The notes beneath the pieces are model-generated. The model did not search any database. It was not told where the DNA came from and worked only from the letters and a program-made list of their open reading frames with translations. A stretch of 64,000 nt of DNA from Strongyloides papillosus (Eukaryota > Nematoda > Chromadorea > Rhabditida > Strongyloididae). How positions within the stretch are numbered: position 1 is the first letter of the stretch; each line of letters begins with the position of its first letter. Location of the stretch: positions 1,488,001 to 1,552,000 of the forward strand of contig SRSI01000004.1 in the NCBI GenBank assembly GCA_005656395.1, given 5' to 3'. The position numbers and the translations under genes were made by a program. Of the stretch, positions 39,330 to 52,153 are shown one piece after another.

Positions 39330-40300
39330 TTTGACAAATCTATCTAAAATGCAATAAAATGTCCCACCATATTAAAAAATTGAATATTATTCAATATTTA
39401 AAAATATCAAACGATAACGAAAATTCTAAAACGACGCGAAATATTAGATTTTCGCGTACACTTTTTCGTTTTTTCACAAAAATATATATGTTTGACCTCT
39501 TAAATTAATGTGGCTTTTTTTTTAATTTTGATATTTTTTATAACATTTTGCTCATTTTAGATCCCAACTTGTTTTTTATCTTTATTTTATAAAATATGTT
39601 ATTAAAGTTAATTTTGTTTGAAGTTATAAATGTTTAAATAAAAACCACCAATTTAAACAATTTACTAACAACAATAAGTTTAGAAATTTAGAAAGTTAAA
39701 AATTTCCTAACAATAGCAATGAAAAGTAATTATTATTTACACAAAACATTATTAATTAAAAATTTTATTTTAGTTTTCGTTGTTATTTTAAATTAAAATA
39801 TGTAAATGTTATTATTTCTACTATAAAAAATATTACATATTATTTATAGCTTTTCATAAGTTTAATTTTTAAAGATGATCTTTAAAGACATTGTAGTAAA
39901 AATTTAGACTATAAAATATGAAAATTTCATATAAAAATATAATTTATGATAACTCAAACTATTGAAACATAAAAAAATGCACTGTAATATATCAAAATTG
40001 TTTTTTATGTGTTTGTAACTTTAGTTAGAAGTAAATTCTAACTTTGTATTTTAAAATGTATTGTAGAAAACAACTTAAGTTTTAAAATAAAAAAAATTTA
40101 CTAAAAAATAGATACTTATTTAAATAATATTCTAGTTATTGTTTTAATTTTTATATACGAAATAATTGCGATAAAATTAGTCGCAAGTCAAGGAAATTCA
40201 AATTTTTTAAGTGGGAAAAATTTGTTAATTTTATACAAACCTGTGTTCTTTTTATTTTTTGGGTGTAGTTGATAAGGAAAAAGTAAAAATTTCTAAAGTC
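39330..40300. repeat. Inverted copy of the 0.8-kb repeat (right arm of a large palindrome)
   Basis: This stretch is the reverse complement, with divergence, of about 37880-38890. Matching landmarks are GCGATAAAATTAGTCGCAAG (about 40168, against CTTGATTTGCGACTAATTTTATCGC at about 37980), the block around 39410-39470 (against 38715-38765), and GCAATAAAATGTC at about 39350 (against GACATTTTATTGC at about 38805). The arms are about 1 kb with a spacer of about 440 bp. Confidence 0.75.
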
Positions 40301-40589
40301 TTTATTATATTTTCAACTGAACGAACATCTTTCTAGTTAATAAATCTCTCTTCACCAGTTTTTTTTATTCATAATATTTTTTAATTTACTTGAATCAAGT
40401 AACATAATCTTTAAGAAAATTTAGAAATTGTACAAATTCTTCTGAGTACAAATTATTTTTACTTACGTTTACTTCCTCGTTTTATATTCATACTTTTTAA
40501 AAAAAATTAACTATAATTTTAATTGCATAATAATGCCAAATCAAGTAAAATTTCATTATTATAAAACATAGTGTTTATACTTAAAAATG

Positions 40590-42538
40590 AAAACTGTCGT
40601 TTTGACATGTGCTATAGTACCTTCCAATGTAAAATCAGAAAAATTAAATATTCATTTGTTTCATTGATAAATGTTACTGATCTTAAATTTTCTAAGTATA
40701 TTCAATTTAAAAAAATTAATATAAATGTCAAATAACTTAATAACATAACGAGGTACCATTTTTTATAAATTCATATATCTTTATTCATTATTATTTGTGG
40801 ATGTTTCAGGAAATGTATTGTATATTTTTTAAAACAGATATGTAAGTTGTTTTGACTGTATATGATGTCGAAACGGCTTACATACTTGTCATAACGATTT
40901 ACCGTGTTTTTTTATAGAAATGTATATCCATTTCTTTTAAAATGTGCGTACTTTGTCAAAACAACATTACCTATACATTTTTTATAAAAATGCACACACA
41001 TTTCTTATAACTTACCATACATTTTTTTAAAAGTGAATAGTTATATTAATATAAATGTATGATCAACCTTAAAAATTAGACTTGATTTTTTTTACCAAAT
41101 TAACTATACTAAATAGCGATTTTGTACAAGTCGAAACGACCGACACAAAAAAAATAATGCCAAAAATTCAACATTTCAAAAGAAATCGTTGATCTTTTTA
41201 TATTTTTCATAAAATATACAAAAGATTGTAAATTATAAACACTAAAATAATAAATTTAACATATAAAAATTATGTTTTTACAATTAATACTGTCTTTAAG
41301 TAATTTTTTATTCTTTTTAAATATTATTGCACATTTTTAAATTAATTTAATCTAATTTTCAACAAAAATATTTATAAATTAACAAAATTCAAGAACGTGA
41401 GTAATTTTTAAAAATTTAAAGTAATTAAAAAGTAATTTTTTTAAAACAATAAGTATTTTTTTTTGTTATTTTAATAATAACAAATATTTTTAAATAACTA
41501 TTATTTACAATTTTACTTAATTATAGTATGCAAATTACAAAAGAAATGTTTCAAAAGATTCTACAAATCTAAAATTATAATATGCATGTTTTAAAAATCA
41601 CCAAAAAAAAGAATAAATGTTTTATTCAGACAAGAAAACTATAAATATGTACTAAGTTTACAATTAGTATATATAATTTACCTACCCTCTCTTTTTATCG
41701 GAGGTTTCAATATTTAGTAATTTAAAAAAATGGAATAGTGAGATTAATAAGATTAGTAATCTAAAAATTGACAAAGTTAGTAAAAGATGGCAATATTGAA
41801 TGAATGACTATTGTTTACTTGTCCATCTATTATATATGGGATCTATGGATAATTTTTACAAACATTACTGATTGATTGTATGAAACAATCCATACTTTAT
41901 TACACTTTTGATGTATAATTATCGTCTATAACAATCATAATTAATTAATTTTATCTTTTTCAAAATTTTTTTTAAATAGTTAAGGTTTACATTTATATTT
42001 CTCTTCCACTTTGAATCTTTCTTAAGTCGTTCCCAAAAATCATAGGGTTTCACTTTATAACTAGTACTTTTAAAAAATTAATATATGTTTTCATAAAAAT
42101 TATATATCAATTCACAAAAAAATTATGTATTTGGCATTTGTAATACATGATTTCATATATAAAAACAATCTTACAATTAAAAAAATGTATAGCAAGGAAT
42201 AAAAAAATGTATGCCGTTTCTACTATATGTACATTCTTAATAAAAATGCTATAAAACTTTTAAAAATGATTAATACCTTCTTTAAGAAATGTCTATACAT
42301 TTTATATAAAAATATATAGCAGTTTATAAAAGAAGATATGTTTGTTGTATTGACCATGTGTACATTTCTTTAAAAAAATCATACATTTTACAAAAAATGT
42401 ATGGCATTTCTTAATAAGTTAATGCATATTTTATATTAATTATGTGAGCACAATTAAAAGTAACTTAATTAGTTGTCGAAATGCGAAAAGTTTCTATAGT
42501 ACCTATGATTGCACAACGTCTGTCAAAACGACAGTTTT
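40590..42538. mobile_element. Putative non-coding TIR element of about 1.95 kb
   Basis: AAAACTGTCGTTTTGACA at the left end is repeated exactly as its reverse complement at the right end (TGTCAAAACGACAGTTTT). The interior has several copies of a short palindromic motif of the type TACATTTTTT-ATAAAAATG and further GTCGAAACG-type pieces (near 40867 and 41109). It holds no transposase. A target-site duplication is not obvious, so the exact boundaries are uncertain. Confidence 0.55.
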
Positions 42539-44241
42539 AAATTTTGAATGTAATAAAAGTGATTATTATGTGGAAGGAAAACAATAATTATTTTTTTTTA
42601 AAAATTAACTTATTTGAATGACTACCATGCAAATTTTATATTTTTTAGCCTTTTAATTGAATGCAAAAAAAAGTTAAAACACCAATATTTTTAGACAATT
42701 AATTATGCTATATGGTGTAAAGTTGCATATTTTCAATACTATATTGATATTACATTTTAGCTACAGACAATTTAAAGCACAAAAAAATTATTTTACTATG
42801 ATTAATTTTTTAAAATGATATATTACCGTTTATATCACTTAAAACTCAATTAATAATGTCTTCTTAGTTACAAAATTGTTATAAGTTTACGTAAAAGCAA
42901 AAATGTAAAATACTTAGCCGAAGTTTTTTAACATGCAAAATCAAATTATTCTAATAATAAAACTCGATATGCCACTTTAACTTTAGTTTTAAATAAAGTT
43001 GTATAAAATTAATAAAAATATTAGTCATTATTATCTTCTAAATTTAAGTGAGAATATTCAAGTTAATGTCTTAAAGTTTAGATACTTGAACTTTTTCTTC
43101 ATAGTTGCAATTTATATGGTTAGTTTTATATCAATGCTCTTTCTTCTTATAATTTATTGTACCTTATTTTTATTTTGTCCGTAAATCTTTTTCCATTAAC
43201 TACTATTTATTATAAAGACAGGAATTTAAAAACAACAAAAAATAATTCATGTATTTAATAGAAAATTAAAAAATTGCTTACAATATTTAACATCGTTTTA
43301 AAATACTTTAGGTGCTTTTTTATGTAGATATACACATTAATCAAAAAAAGTAATAAATATTGATATTTATTGTTTAAATTTATAAAATATTGTATTTCAT
43401 AGAGAAACATTTTTTTTATATAAATTTTGCAAGCATCGTAAATTTCATTTAATTAAGTATTTTAATTTGCTGTTTCTTTCAACAAATATGTAGAAAATTT
43501 ATTTAAATGAAAGCAGAGTCATTATGGTTTATGGAAAAAATATTATATTTTTAATTCGTCAAATTAAGTACAAAACTTACTAATGAAAACAAAAAGAATG
43601 ATTTAAGAATTAATATGATTTATTTTAAAAATTCTTTTAATTATGACTAAAGTTTATATTCTAAGAATTATTGATGTTTTATTTAATTTGTTTCGAGTGA
43701 TCATATTTATAAAAGAAAAAAATTTCTAAATATCATAATGGTTGAAAAATTATCCGTTTAACTAACTTAAAGCCAATTTCATTTTGATAAACACTTTTTT
43801 AAAAAATACTATATCAAATAAAAATACAATAAATTGTTTGATGAAAGAAACAAAATAATTTTTATAAGTTGAAATTATTTTATATAATAAAGGTATTATA
43901 AAAGTGCATACTTTTTTAAAATATTTTATTATTTAACTATATATGCTGTTTAATTGATAATTGTAAATACGCAGATATAGGCATTATTTTATTTCTTTTT
44001 TATTTTATTGTTTAATGCAGTTAGTAATACTTATATATATAATGATGTATTAATATATTTTAGATATACATAAGTAGAATAGTATATTGTAAATTATAAA
44101 TAATATAAAAGTATTAATTACATGATATAGTGGTATATTCATAATTTTTGTTTCTATATAATAAAATATAACAGTGAATATTTTTATTATTGTAAAAATT
44201 ACACATTCACGAGCTGTATGAAATGAAGTTCATTTTAAAAA
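42539..44241. other. AT-rich spacer upstream of the chemoreceptor
   Basis: No supported gene. A 61-codon hydrophobic frame at 42999-43184 lacks splice continuation or a family motif. The receptor promoter presumably lies at the right end. Confidence 0.55.
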
Positions 44242-45276
44242 ATGGCTTTAAAATTTGGTGAACTGATTCAATTGATATATCTAATACCATCTTTATTTAT
44301 TATGACATTTGTATGCTGTCTGCTTATTTACAAATTTTTTATCCACTCGCCAGTATTCTGTAATGAATTTTATCCATTGGTTTGTTTCAAAATATTAAAT
44401 GATATTTTATATCATGTTAATATTTTATTTTTATTAAAACTCCCATTATGGGAGGTTAATCAAAATTTCTATCTAAAAAATAATTTCCTCTCAACAATTT
44501 GTTACTTCATTGGAGCTTCAACAGTTTGTATTCAATTTTTATTTTCATTTGTTCTCGCTTTTATTAGATTTCTTGCTATATATTATCCCTTAAAATACAA
44601 AAAAATTTTTGAAAAGAATGTGATTAGATTTGTGATAATATTAATATATATATGTAGTATGCTCATCGGATTTCCATCAATATTTTTTGAATCAAAATAT
44701 ACTTATAACAATCATACCAAAAGTTTATCACCTACATTTATTAATACAAACGTTTCTTACTATCAATTTTTTTATGCAATTATTTTTTATGGAACTCTTA
44801 CAATACTATCATTTATCATAAATATAATTAATATTGTTGGACTTACAAAAAGAAAAATATCATCTAATCCTAAGAATATCGAGAAATTGTATTCAATGTA
44901 TACGGTATTTGTATTTTTTGGTACTAGTTTGATGGAAGCATATTTTATTGTACGTATAGGTGGGACGTACACTGATAACAATTACTTAGTATCACTAGCC
45001 AATAACTTATTGACATGGATAGGCGATATTGCTACGTTAGGAGACTTCTATTTTTTCATTTTTATAACGTATGTATCAACCTATTAATACTTTTCTAAAA
45101 ATTATTTTAGCGAAGAATTGAAAATAGCTATAAGGGAAACTTCATCTTCCTTCTTTACAACAAAAAATACCATTATTTTTATTAAGAAAGATACATCAAA
45201 TATAGAGACTCCAGATTTAAGAAATGAAAATACTAGAAATACCACAATACACAAAATAATAATTCAAGAAAAATAG
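44242..45276 (+). CDS. Nematode seven-transmembrane chemoreceptor, Srg/Srv type
   Basis: Two exons, 44242-45068 and 45111-45276, join across a 42-nt intron (GTATGT donor, TTTTAG acceptor) to give 330 aa. Seven hydrophobic segments can be counted. The third ends [19 protein letters not shown], the Arg-x3-Ile-Tyr-x-Pro pattern of the SRG superfamily in place of DRY. N-glycosylation sequons lie in the second extracellular loop (NHT, NVS). The second exon supplies the cytoplasmic tail ([15 protein letters not shown]), which replaces the short read-through end seen if the intron is ignored. Such receptors sit in the ciliary membrane of chemosensory neurons and detect small molecules. The choice between Srg and Srv subfamilies needs an alignment. 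It is the only intact host gene in the right half of the window. Confidence 0.82.
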
Positions 45277-45740
45277 ACAAATATTCTACCCATAATGTTT
45301 AAAGAAAGTTTAATATGTTAAGTATATTTTGGACAATTAATTCAAAGAAATACTATTAACAATATATTATTTACGTTAATTTCGCTCCTGCAATGTCAAA
45401 ATTTTTCTTAACTTTTTATACTCTTCTACATTAAACAATGCTTTAATTTAATGTTAATGAAAAATTTTACTTTAACAATTATAAAATACATTACAATTTT
45501 TTTTATTAAAAGCTTTAAATATGTAAAATGTTTAGATTGGTTAGTTTTAAAATACGGTTAAAAAAAGGGGTAGGAGTATATATTTTCGTAATCAAAACGA
45601 TATATTTATACAGTAAAATTTGATAACAGGCATATAGCTTGTCATTATATCACATACGAAACAATTTCTCGTCTATTTAGTTTAATTATTTTTCAAACAA
45701 AAAAAGTAAGAAAAAATATTTTGTCTTTGCTACAACCCTA
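45277..45740. other. Spacer downstream of the chemoreceptor
   Basis: No feature recognised. Confidence 0.5.
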
Positions 45741-46690
45741 TTTAAATTTAATCGATTTTTATGAGTAAATATCCAAAAGATATGTTTTTCTCAAACTTTT
45801 AGAGGACTATATTGATTTCAATTTTTTTTAGATAAAATTGTTCGAGTTCTCTTTAAAGACACCATTTTCAGGTCGTTTTTTACATAGCATTTTTATTTGA
45901 TTAACTTTCTTCAAATTTAACGAAATAAAAGCGGTTTATATTTCATATAAAAGGTACAATTCCAGAATGGTACAAAACTAAACAATATAGTTATTAATTA
46001 ATAATTAGTCAAAGAATATTAATTATTTTGTAGAAATAATTTAAAAGTTAAATAACTATAACTTGATAAAAACAAATAAAATAATATTGTTATATAGATC
46101 TAAGTCTAAACTAAAAAATAAAGATATAACACAGTTTATTGTTTTACAACGAAAGAAGTTAAGCTAATTTGAAAGTCAACTTTTTCGCTTTTTTTAAAAA
46201 TTTCCTCAATAAAAATCAATTTTTTTTCCAGCATATTCTCTTCAAACTTTATTTTTATCAATTTTTATGATTAAATAGTAAATAGATGCATTATTACTTA
46301 ATTTAATGAATGGCAAGTGTATAAAATGTTTTATCTAAAATTGAACAAGTTATTTTTAAAAAACTCCACCTTTTTGGGCACATTTTTGCATTTTTTTGTG
46401 TCAAAAATAACTTTTCTCAAAATTAATATAATAAATTACTTTACCAACTTTTAAAAAGATTTAAATTTGGAATCTTGGGTGAACTCAAGATCATAGAAAT
46501 TGATAAAAAATCGACCAAGTTATGGACTAAAGATTGGAGACTTTTTCTAGTAAGAATTAAAAAGTATTTATGTCATAACTTAATGAAAAGTTGTTTTAAA
46601 TAAAATAAACTAAACTATTACATAGATCTAAGTCTAACTTTAAAAATAAAACTATAACGAACTTTATTGCTCAAAAACGAAAGAATTTTT
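45740..46690. repeat. Diverged direct repeat units of about 0.53 kb
   Basis: AGATCTAAGTCTAA followed by a TATAAC...TTTATTG...ACGAAAGAA block occurs at 46096 and again at 46624 (offset 528). Preceding blocks (TTTTTATGA, ATTG-AC-AGTT, AAAGAC-CCA-TTT) also recur between about 45750-45890 and 46260-46380. A third, more diverged copy seems to lie at 50150-50470, beyond the mariner insertions. The units are non-coding. Confidence 0.55.
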
Positions 46691-46699
46691 GTTTTTTAA

Positions 46700-48822
46700 G
46701 ATATCACACACAGCTCTGACACTGAAAAACAATTCGTTTTTCGGGCAGTATCTTTGGACAAAGAGAAAGAAATTTATTTTTGTCTACAGTTTTCATAAAA
46801 AACTAATGTTGTCCCACGAAAGTTCGAATGATAAAAATAATTTTTGCACATATTTTTGTTGTAGGAAAATTGTCTTTGCATCAACCTTATATAATATCAT
46901 GTGTGTTTACAAAAATTAGAATTATCTTTGGATTTCTAGGCATTAACAATTTTATCTTTTTGACATACAATTACGATATATTATAGTCCTTTTGTAACTA
47001 ATAAAATAAAAACTTTTAGTTTCAAGTAGTTTTGCTGAATCTTGATTTTAGGCAAAGTTGAAAACTATAAAGGCAATTAGAAATGGTAAATTAGTTGTTA
47101 AAAAAAACGGAAGCGTCATTTTTTTAAAATATATATACTTTTTAATAAAAATAAATAATAAAATTGCATTATATTGAATTGTTAACTGTCGTATTTCCAA
47201 AAGTTAAAGGTATGAAAATAAGATTAAATATATAAAAAATTTAAAAAATTCGTAGTAACGTTTTTATGGGATAATAATTATACTAAAAAATATGTGAAAT
47301 AATAATAAGCAATGTAAAAGTACCGTACTTTAAAAGAAATTTTATTTACAAAAACAATATAAGATTTCTTAAACAAATCCGAATAAATGATTAAATTCTG
47401 TAAATTGACCAATCTTATTATTTTCTACAATTTTAATCTGTGCATAAATATTCTAAAAAAATAGCATGTACAGTTAATTTTTTTTAAATTAATAAAATTC
47501 AAGTATTCAAATAATGATAACAATATTTGACATTATTTAGTAATGTTACACATCTTTTATGGAGATCTTCTTAATCTATTAAAACAATAAAAATATTTTC
47601 ATTAACTACCTCAAAAATTACTAAAATATAAATATTAGGTTGGTGCATAAATAATAGCCGCAAATTCTCACTACAACTTTACATTGTAAAAAATTAAAAT
47701 AAATAAATTTATATTAAAACAGTCTTTATGTAGAAATGTAGGGGGACTTGCCCTGATAATATTTTGCATATTACTTCGATTTAAAAATTATTTTAAAAAA
47801 AGTTATGTCCAATCTTTAAGATGTTGTCAAAAAGGGAATTACAGGTAATTTTATTGTATGCGTTCAAACTTAGATGTAATAAAGTTGAAGCACATCGAAA
47901 TATAGTAAATGCAGAGGAGGAAGGGTCAACTTCTGAACGCTTTTTGTGTCGGTGGTTTGAGAAATTCCAAAGGGTTAATTTTAACCTCAATATTTAAGAA
48001 GGTAAAAGAGGACCCTTTACTACCAATACTCACAATTATTGAAAGATTGTCGAGCTAAATCTAAAGCAGTGACCAAGAGGGTTGAAATATATTGACAGAA
48101 GCTTGAGAAAATTAATGGAAAACTAAAGAAAATCATCCGACTTTAAAAATAGAAATAACCCAATATTATAGAATGATAAAATAAGACGCCATTTTTCAAA
48201 ACTAGTATTAAAAAAACTTGGTGAATTAAAATATGGGGCTATATCTTACCCTCCATACTCCCCTGATCTCTTTCTTACAATTTCCGATTTGTTCGAGCAT
48301 TTGGATGTATTTTTTAAGGATAAATTGTTTAAGAATCAGGAGTCGGCAGAAAGCGATTTCAGTGACTTTCATTAAATCTAAAAGTCCTGAATCTTAAAAA
48401 ACGAGGATTCAAAAGCTGTTAGAATGTTGAGAAAAATGTATAGATTCTAACGAATATGTTTTTGATTAATTTACTTAACATAAACTTGAAGAAATATTGT
48501 CTTAATTCATTTTTTCTCTCCGCGGCCATTATTTATGCACCAACCTAATATTTACTAGTTTATCTTGGCTATACAGTGAAAAAATTCTAATTTATTTTAT
48601 GTCACATTACGTTACTGCCTATTTTATAATTTTACTATTAATAATTTAAATTTTTTTAACAGGAAAGACGCATATCACTGTAAACCTATCAAGAAAATAT
48701 TTGTGAAACACCAATAGTTTTCGATGACAACTGTAGACAAAAGTAAATTTCTTTCTCTTTGTCTAAAGGGACTGCCCGAAAATCGAATTGTTTTTTAGTG
48801 TCAGAGCTGTGTGTGATTATTT
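46700..48822. mobile_element. Element bounded by inverted arms of about 105 bp, invaded by a mariner
   Basis: 46700-46805 and 48710-48822 are reverse complements of each other at high identity. Shared blocks include CACACACAGCTCTGACACT, AACAATTCG, TTCGGGCAGT and GACAAAGAGAAAGAAATTTA. A complete mariner element (47635-48548) lies inside. The original element is a TIR-type repeat without a recognisable transposase. The 76-codon frame at 46689-46919 mostly covers the left arm and is not supported as a gene. Confidence 0.6.
47635..48548 (+). mobile_element. Internally deleted mariner element (914 bp)
   Basis: The terminal inverted repeats are TTAGGTTGGTGCATAAATAA at the left and its match at the right (about 27 bp with one mismatch). 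They are flanked by TA on both sides (47633-47634 and 48549-48550). Inside are two relics of a mariner transposase. One is an N-terminal helix-turn-helix part from about 47818 (MLSKRELQVILLYAF, then CRWFEKFQ). The other is a C-terminal part near 48200-48360 with YPPYSPDL. The catalytic centre between them is missing and stops interrupt both parts. Full mariners are near 1.3 kb, so about 0.4 kb is lost. It cannot move on its own. Confidence 0.88.
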
Positions 48823-48842
48823 GATTTCCATTTTTATTATTA

Positions 48843-50126
48843 TTAGGTTGTTCAATTGAAAATGTCGATTTTTAGATCACCAAATTTTAAATGGTCATAA
48901 CTTTCTTATACATTCACGTATCGCTACAAGATATATACCATCTTGTAGAGCAAATCGAGGACTATCATTGTCATATTTTTGCATTTTGTTCGCAATTATT
49001 TAAAAGTTTCTATTACTCTAAAAAAAAGTTACGTCAAAAATGGATTTCCGACCAATTTACTTGTACGAGTTTAAACTTGGCTAAGCACCAACTAAAACTT
49101 TAAGGAAAATAAATAAAGCATTTGGTCAAAGATCCACTAACAAACGAACCATACAACGTTGGTTCCAGAAATTCCGCAATGGAGATATAAGTCTTCAAAG
49201 ACAGGAGGGTTTTCATGGAATAAATGTTTTTGAGAACGAAAAAATAAAAAGAATGGTGGAACATAATCCAAGAATAACTGTTCGGGAGCTCACAGGGAAA
49301 TTGAATGTCAGTATTGGAACTGTATCCAACCACTTAAAACCCATAAATATGAAGAAAAAGTGGATTTTTACATACCCCATGAGTATACTCCCGACCAATG
49401 TTTTAGAAGCATGTAAACTTGTTATTCTTTGATTCACAGAAACAAAAATGGCCCATTTTTAAAAAGGATTGTAACGTGCGATGAAAAATATATCATTTTT
49501 GACAATTGTAAGAGGTCATTGCAATGGGTGGGCAAAAATGAGAACCCTAAAAACTTCCCGAAACTTAGGCATTCAAATAAGAAAGTAATCCTAATTATTT
49601 GATGAAATTGTGATGGAATCATCCATCATAAGTATCCAAATCCTAGAGAAACTATGACTGCAGACAGATACTATAAAGAAAAAGAAGAAATGCGCAAGAA
49701 ATTATCTGTTCTGAAGCCTGCATTGGTCAACAAAAGAGGTCCAATATTACTCCATGATAATGCTAAACCTCACGTTTCAAAAACGATAGTACAGAAGCTT
49801 AAAGAATTAGAATGTGAAATTCTGCCACATCCTTCTTATTCATCGGACTTGTCTCCAACAGGTTATCATTTATTCAAGGAATTAGAGCTTCATTTGCGGC
49901 AGAAGAAATTCACCAAATCTGATGACCTGAAAAGTGACGTCTTGAAGTTTTTGGATTCCAGAGACCACAGTTTTTTTTCAAATGACATAAATAAACTCGT
50001 ATCACGTTGGCAACAATGTTCTGATTTCAACGGTACTTATTTCAAATAAAAATATTAATTTTTGACTGTGTTATGACATTTTTAAATTAACTGTCAAAAA
50101 GCGACATTTTCAATTGAACAACCTAA
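48843..50126 (+). mobile_element. Second, different mariner element (1284 bp)
   Basis: The first 25 bp (TTAGGTTGTTCAATTGAAAA and on) are repeated exactly, inverted, at the right end. TA duplications flank it (48841-48842 and 50127-50128). The length is that of a full mariner. Its terminal sequence and transposase differ from the neighbouring mariner, so it is an independent family. Confidence 0.92.
48891..50049 (+). pseudogene. Mariner transposase pseudogene
   Basis: The coding sequence is readable over most of its length but changes frame and has stops. A 5' part starts near 48891. A helix-turn-helix part near 49110-49230 (TNKRTIQRWFQKFRNGDISL) is followed by NPRITVRELTGKLNVSIGTVSNHL. A long 3' open part at 49654-50049 (131 codons) contains the second catalytic Asp in LLHDNAKPHVS. 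The expected third Asp of the DD34D triad, in the SDYHLF-type motif, is replaced by Gly (SPTGYHLF). The C-terminus LVSRWQQCSDFNGTYF is typical. At least one frame change lies between 49200 and 49650. It is inactive by several independent lesions. Confidence 0.85.
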
Positions 50127-50128
50127 TA

Positions 50129-52057
50129 TTTCCTTAAAAATCAAGTTTATTATTGACATAACTTTTTTCAAAATTGATTAATCTTTATGATTCCAAAATC
50201 TCTAGGTTTATTTTTTCCAAACTTAGTGGAAGAAAAGGTTTTAAAATTTTTGTCCATAATTGACCATATTATTTTTAAAAAAGACCACTTTTTTTTGCGT
50301 TATTTTGTCTGTCAAGTGATTTTTGTAAAGTAAATGAAATTTTCTGGTCTTGTAACTCATTTGACAGGTACAAGTTAAAACTAAGGTGCAAACTTAGTAT
50401 TATAAAGATCGAAAAAAATTTCTTTAAGTTATGAACCAGAAAGTTGTGACCACTTTTTTATTAAAAATATTCGCTATAATGTGTTGGAAAACTAAGAAAA
50501 ACTATCAGAAGAAGTGATTTTAAGCTGTTTATTAAAACATTTTTTTTAGTAATCGTTATTTTGAATACTAATATTTTAACTAATGAAATAATGTATAAAA
50601 TTCTTTTATAAAATATGCGCTATGCACTGTAAGATATTTGCAACTTTTGTTTTTAAATTTTCGAGATAGAACAATTAATTTAATAGAAATCTTTTTAAAT
50701 CTTAAATATTGTTTTTATATTTCCAAATTTCAGTCATAGTGATATTTTTACAAATTATTTACATGTTTAATTACTTTAATTGATAACTTATAAATTGAAG
50801 TTTGTGTTCTATGTTACCGTATTTTGTAATTAAACATGCTTCAAAAGACAATGAATATGACATTATTAATAACTTCAAAAATTAAAAAATATACGTTTGC
50901 AGGATATTCTTAAATAGTACATCACACATTCAGTACAAAAACTTAGCTCAGTCTAGTGTTAGAGCAATGTTATTATACTTTTTTGTAAAAAACCTTTCCA
51001 TTATCAAAAGTTTATATGATAAATATACATATTCTAAGTACATGTCGACTTATGAACTTCTATAATTAACTTTCCTCGATTCTTAAAACTGTAGTTTTTT
51101 AAATTAAACCAATCAATTTTATTAATAAAAATTGAACTTTTTTATTATAATGTTTTATAATACTACTAGCAACTAATAAAGTTAGGTACATTAAATTATT
51201 ATTTAATGGGAAACACCAATTTTTTCATGAAACGTTATGGTTTTATTGTTAGATAATAAATTAATATGCTTAACACTTTTGCTAACAGATGACACATATA
51301 CACGTCATAAAAAAGAATGTTAATGCATAGGGTAATTTATACCTAAGCTGGAAATTTTGGGATTATGCTATTTTTTTTCTCATAAAAATTTAATTTAAAA
51401 AAAGGGGGAAAACGATAAATAAATTAAGGAAAACAATTGGAAGTTAAATTTAAAAATAAATTTTATAAAGTTAAAAGGAAAAAATCTAATTTTTAGACTG
51501 TTTATTCAAATTTTACTGAAGGAATATATTACCAATTTTTGTAAACTTTTTATTCTATATAAAAGTACTCTTTCTATTTTACAAATAGAGGAGTGCGTAA
51601 TACAAAGACAAAAATTCAGACAGTAAAAGGAGTTAAGATAATTAATATTAATGATGAGGTAGTAATTAATAGTAAAAAATCAGCAGTATTTTATTCAAAA
51701 TAGCAAAAGTGTAAATTAATATATAAAGAAATTAGAGGTCTTTAAATAGAGTAAAAAATATCACATGTTTACAAGTCCATACAAACTTAAAATATTTTTG
51801 TTTTATCTATAGATCCTTAGTGATAAGAAAGTAATCTACAAAAAAAATTAATAACATTATCATAGCTTATTCTAAAACTTAATTATTATTTGAAATTTGT
51901 AAAACATTACTTATAAACTATTCTTTTTACATTATATATTTTTAACTTTTATAAAATTTAATTTCAAGACTTTTAAAAGAAAAGTTAGCTTTATTGAAGA
52001 GATTTTAACAAAGTTTATTCTATAAATTTTTGTATTTGAAGAATTTAAGATGCTTTA
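50129..52057. other. Repeat-derived, AT-rich flank left of the retrotransposon
   Basis: The first 350 bp resemble the 0.53-kb units at 45.7-46.7 kb in the same orientation. The rest shows no recognised feature. It ends in the CTTTA target duplication (52053-52057). Confidence 0.45.
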
Positions 52058-52153
52058 TGTTAAATTGTATGACTTTTATTTCATAAAAAGAATGAATATA
52101 ATTATAAGAAACAAGTGCTTATATATCTATTTTATGTCATCATTATTCCAACA
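52058..52153 (-). repeat. 3' LTR of the copia element
   Basis: A 96-bp terminal repeat (TG...CA). In the sense direction it follows the tract AGGGGAAA. It contains the stop codon of the polyprotein. It differs from the 5' LTR only by T versus C at one site (AATATAATTATAAG here, AATATAATCATAAG there). Confidence 0.95.

Noticed and set aside
46689..46919. 76-codon frame with an ordered start
   Set aside because: Consists mainly of the inverted-repeat arm of a transposable element; no transposase motif.
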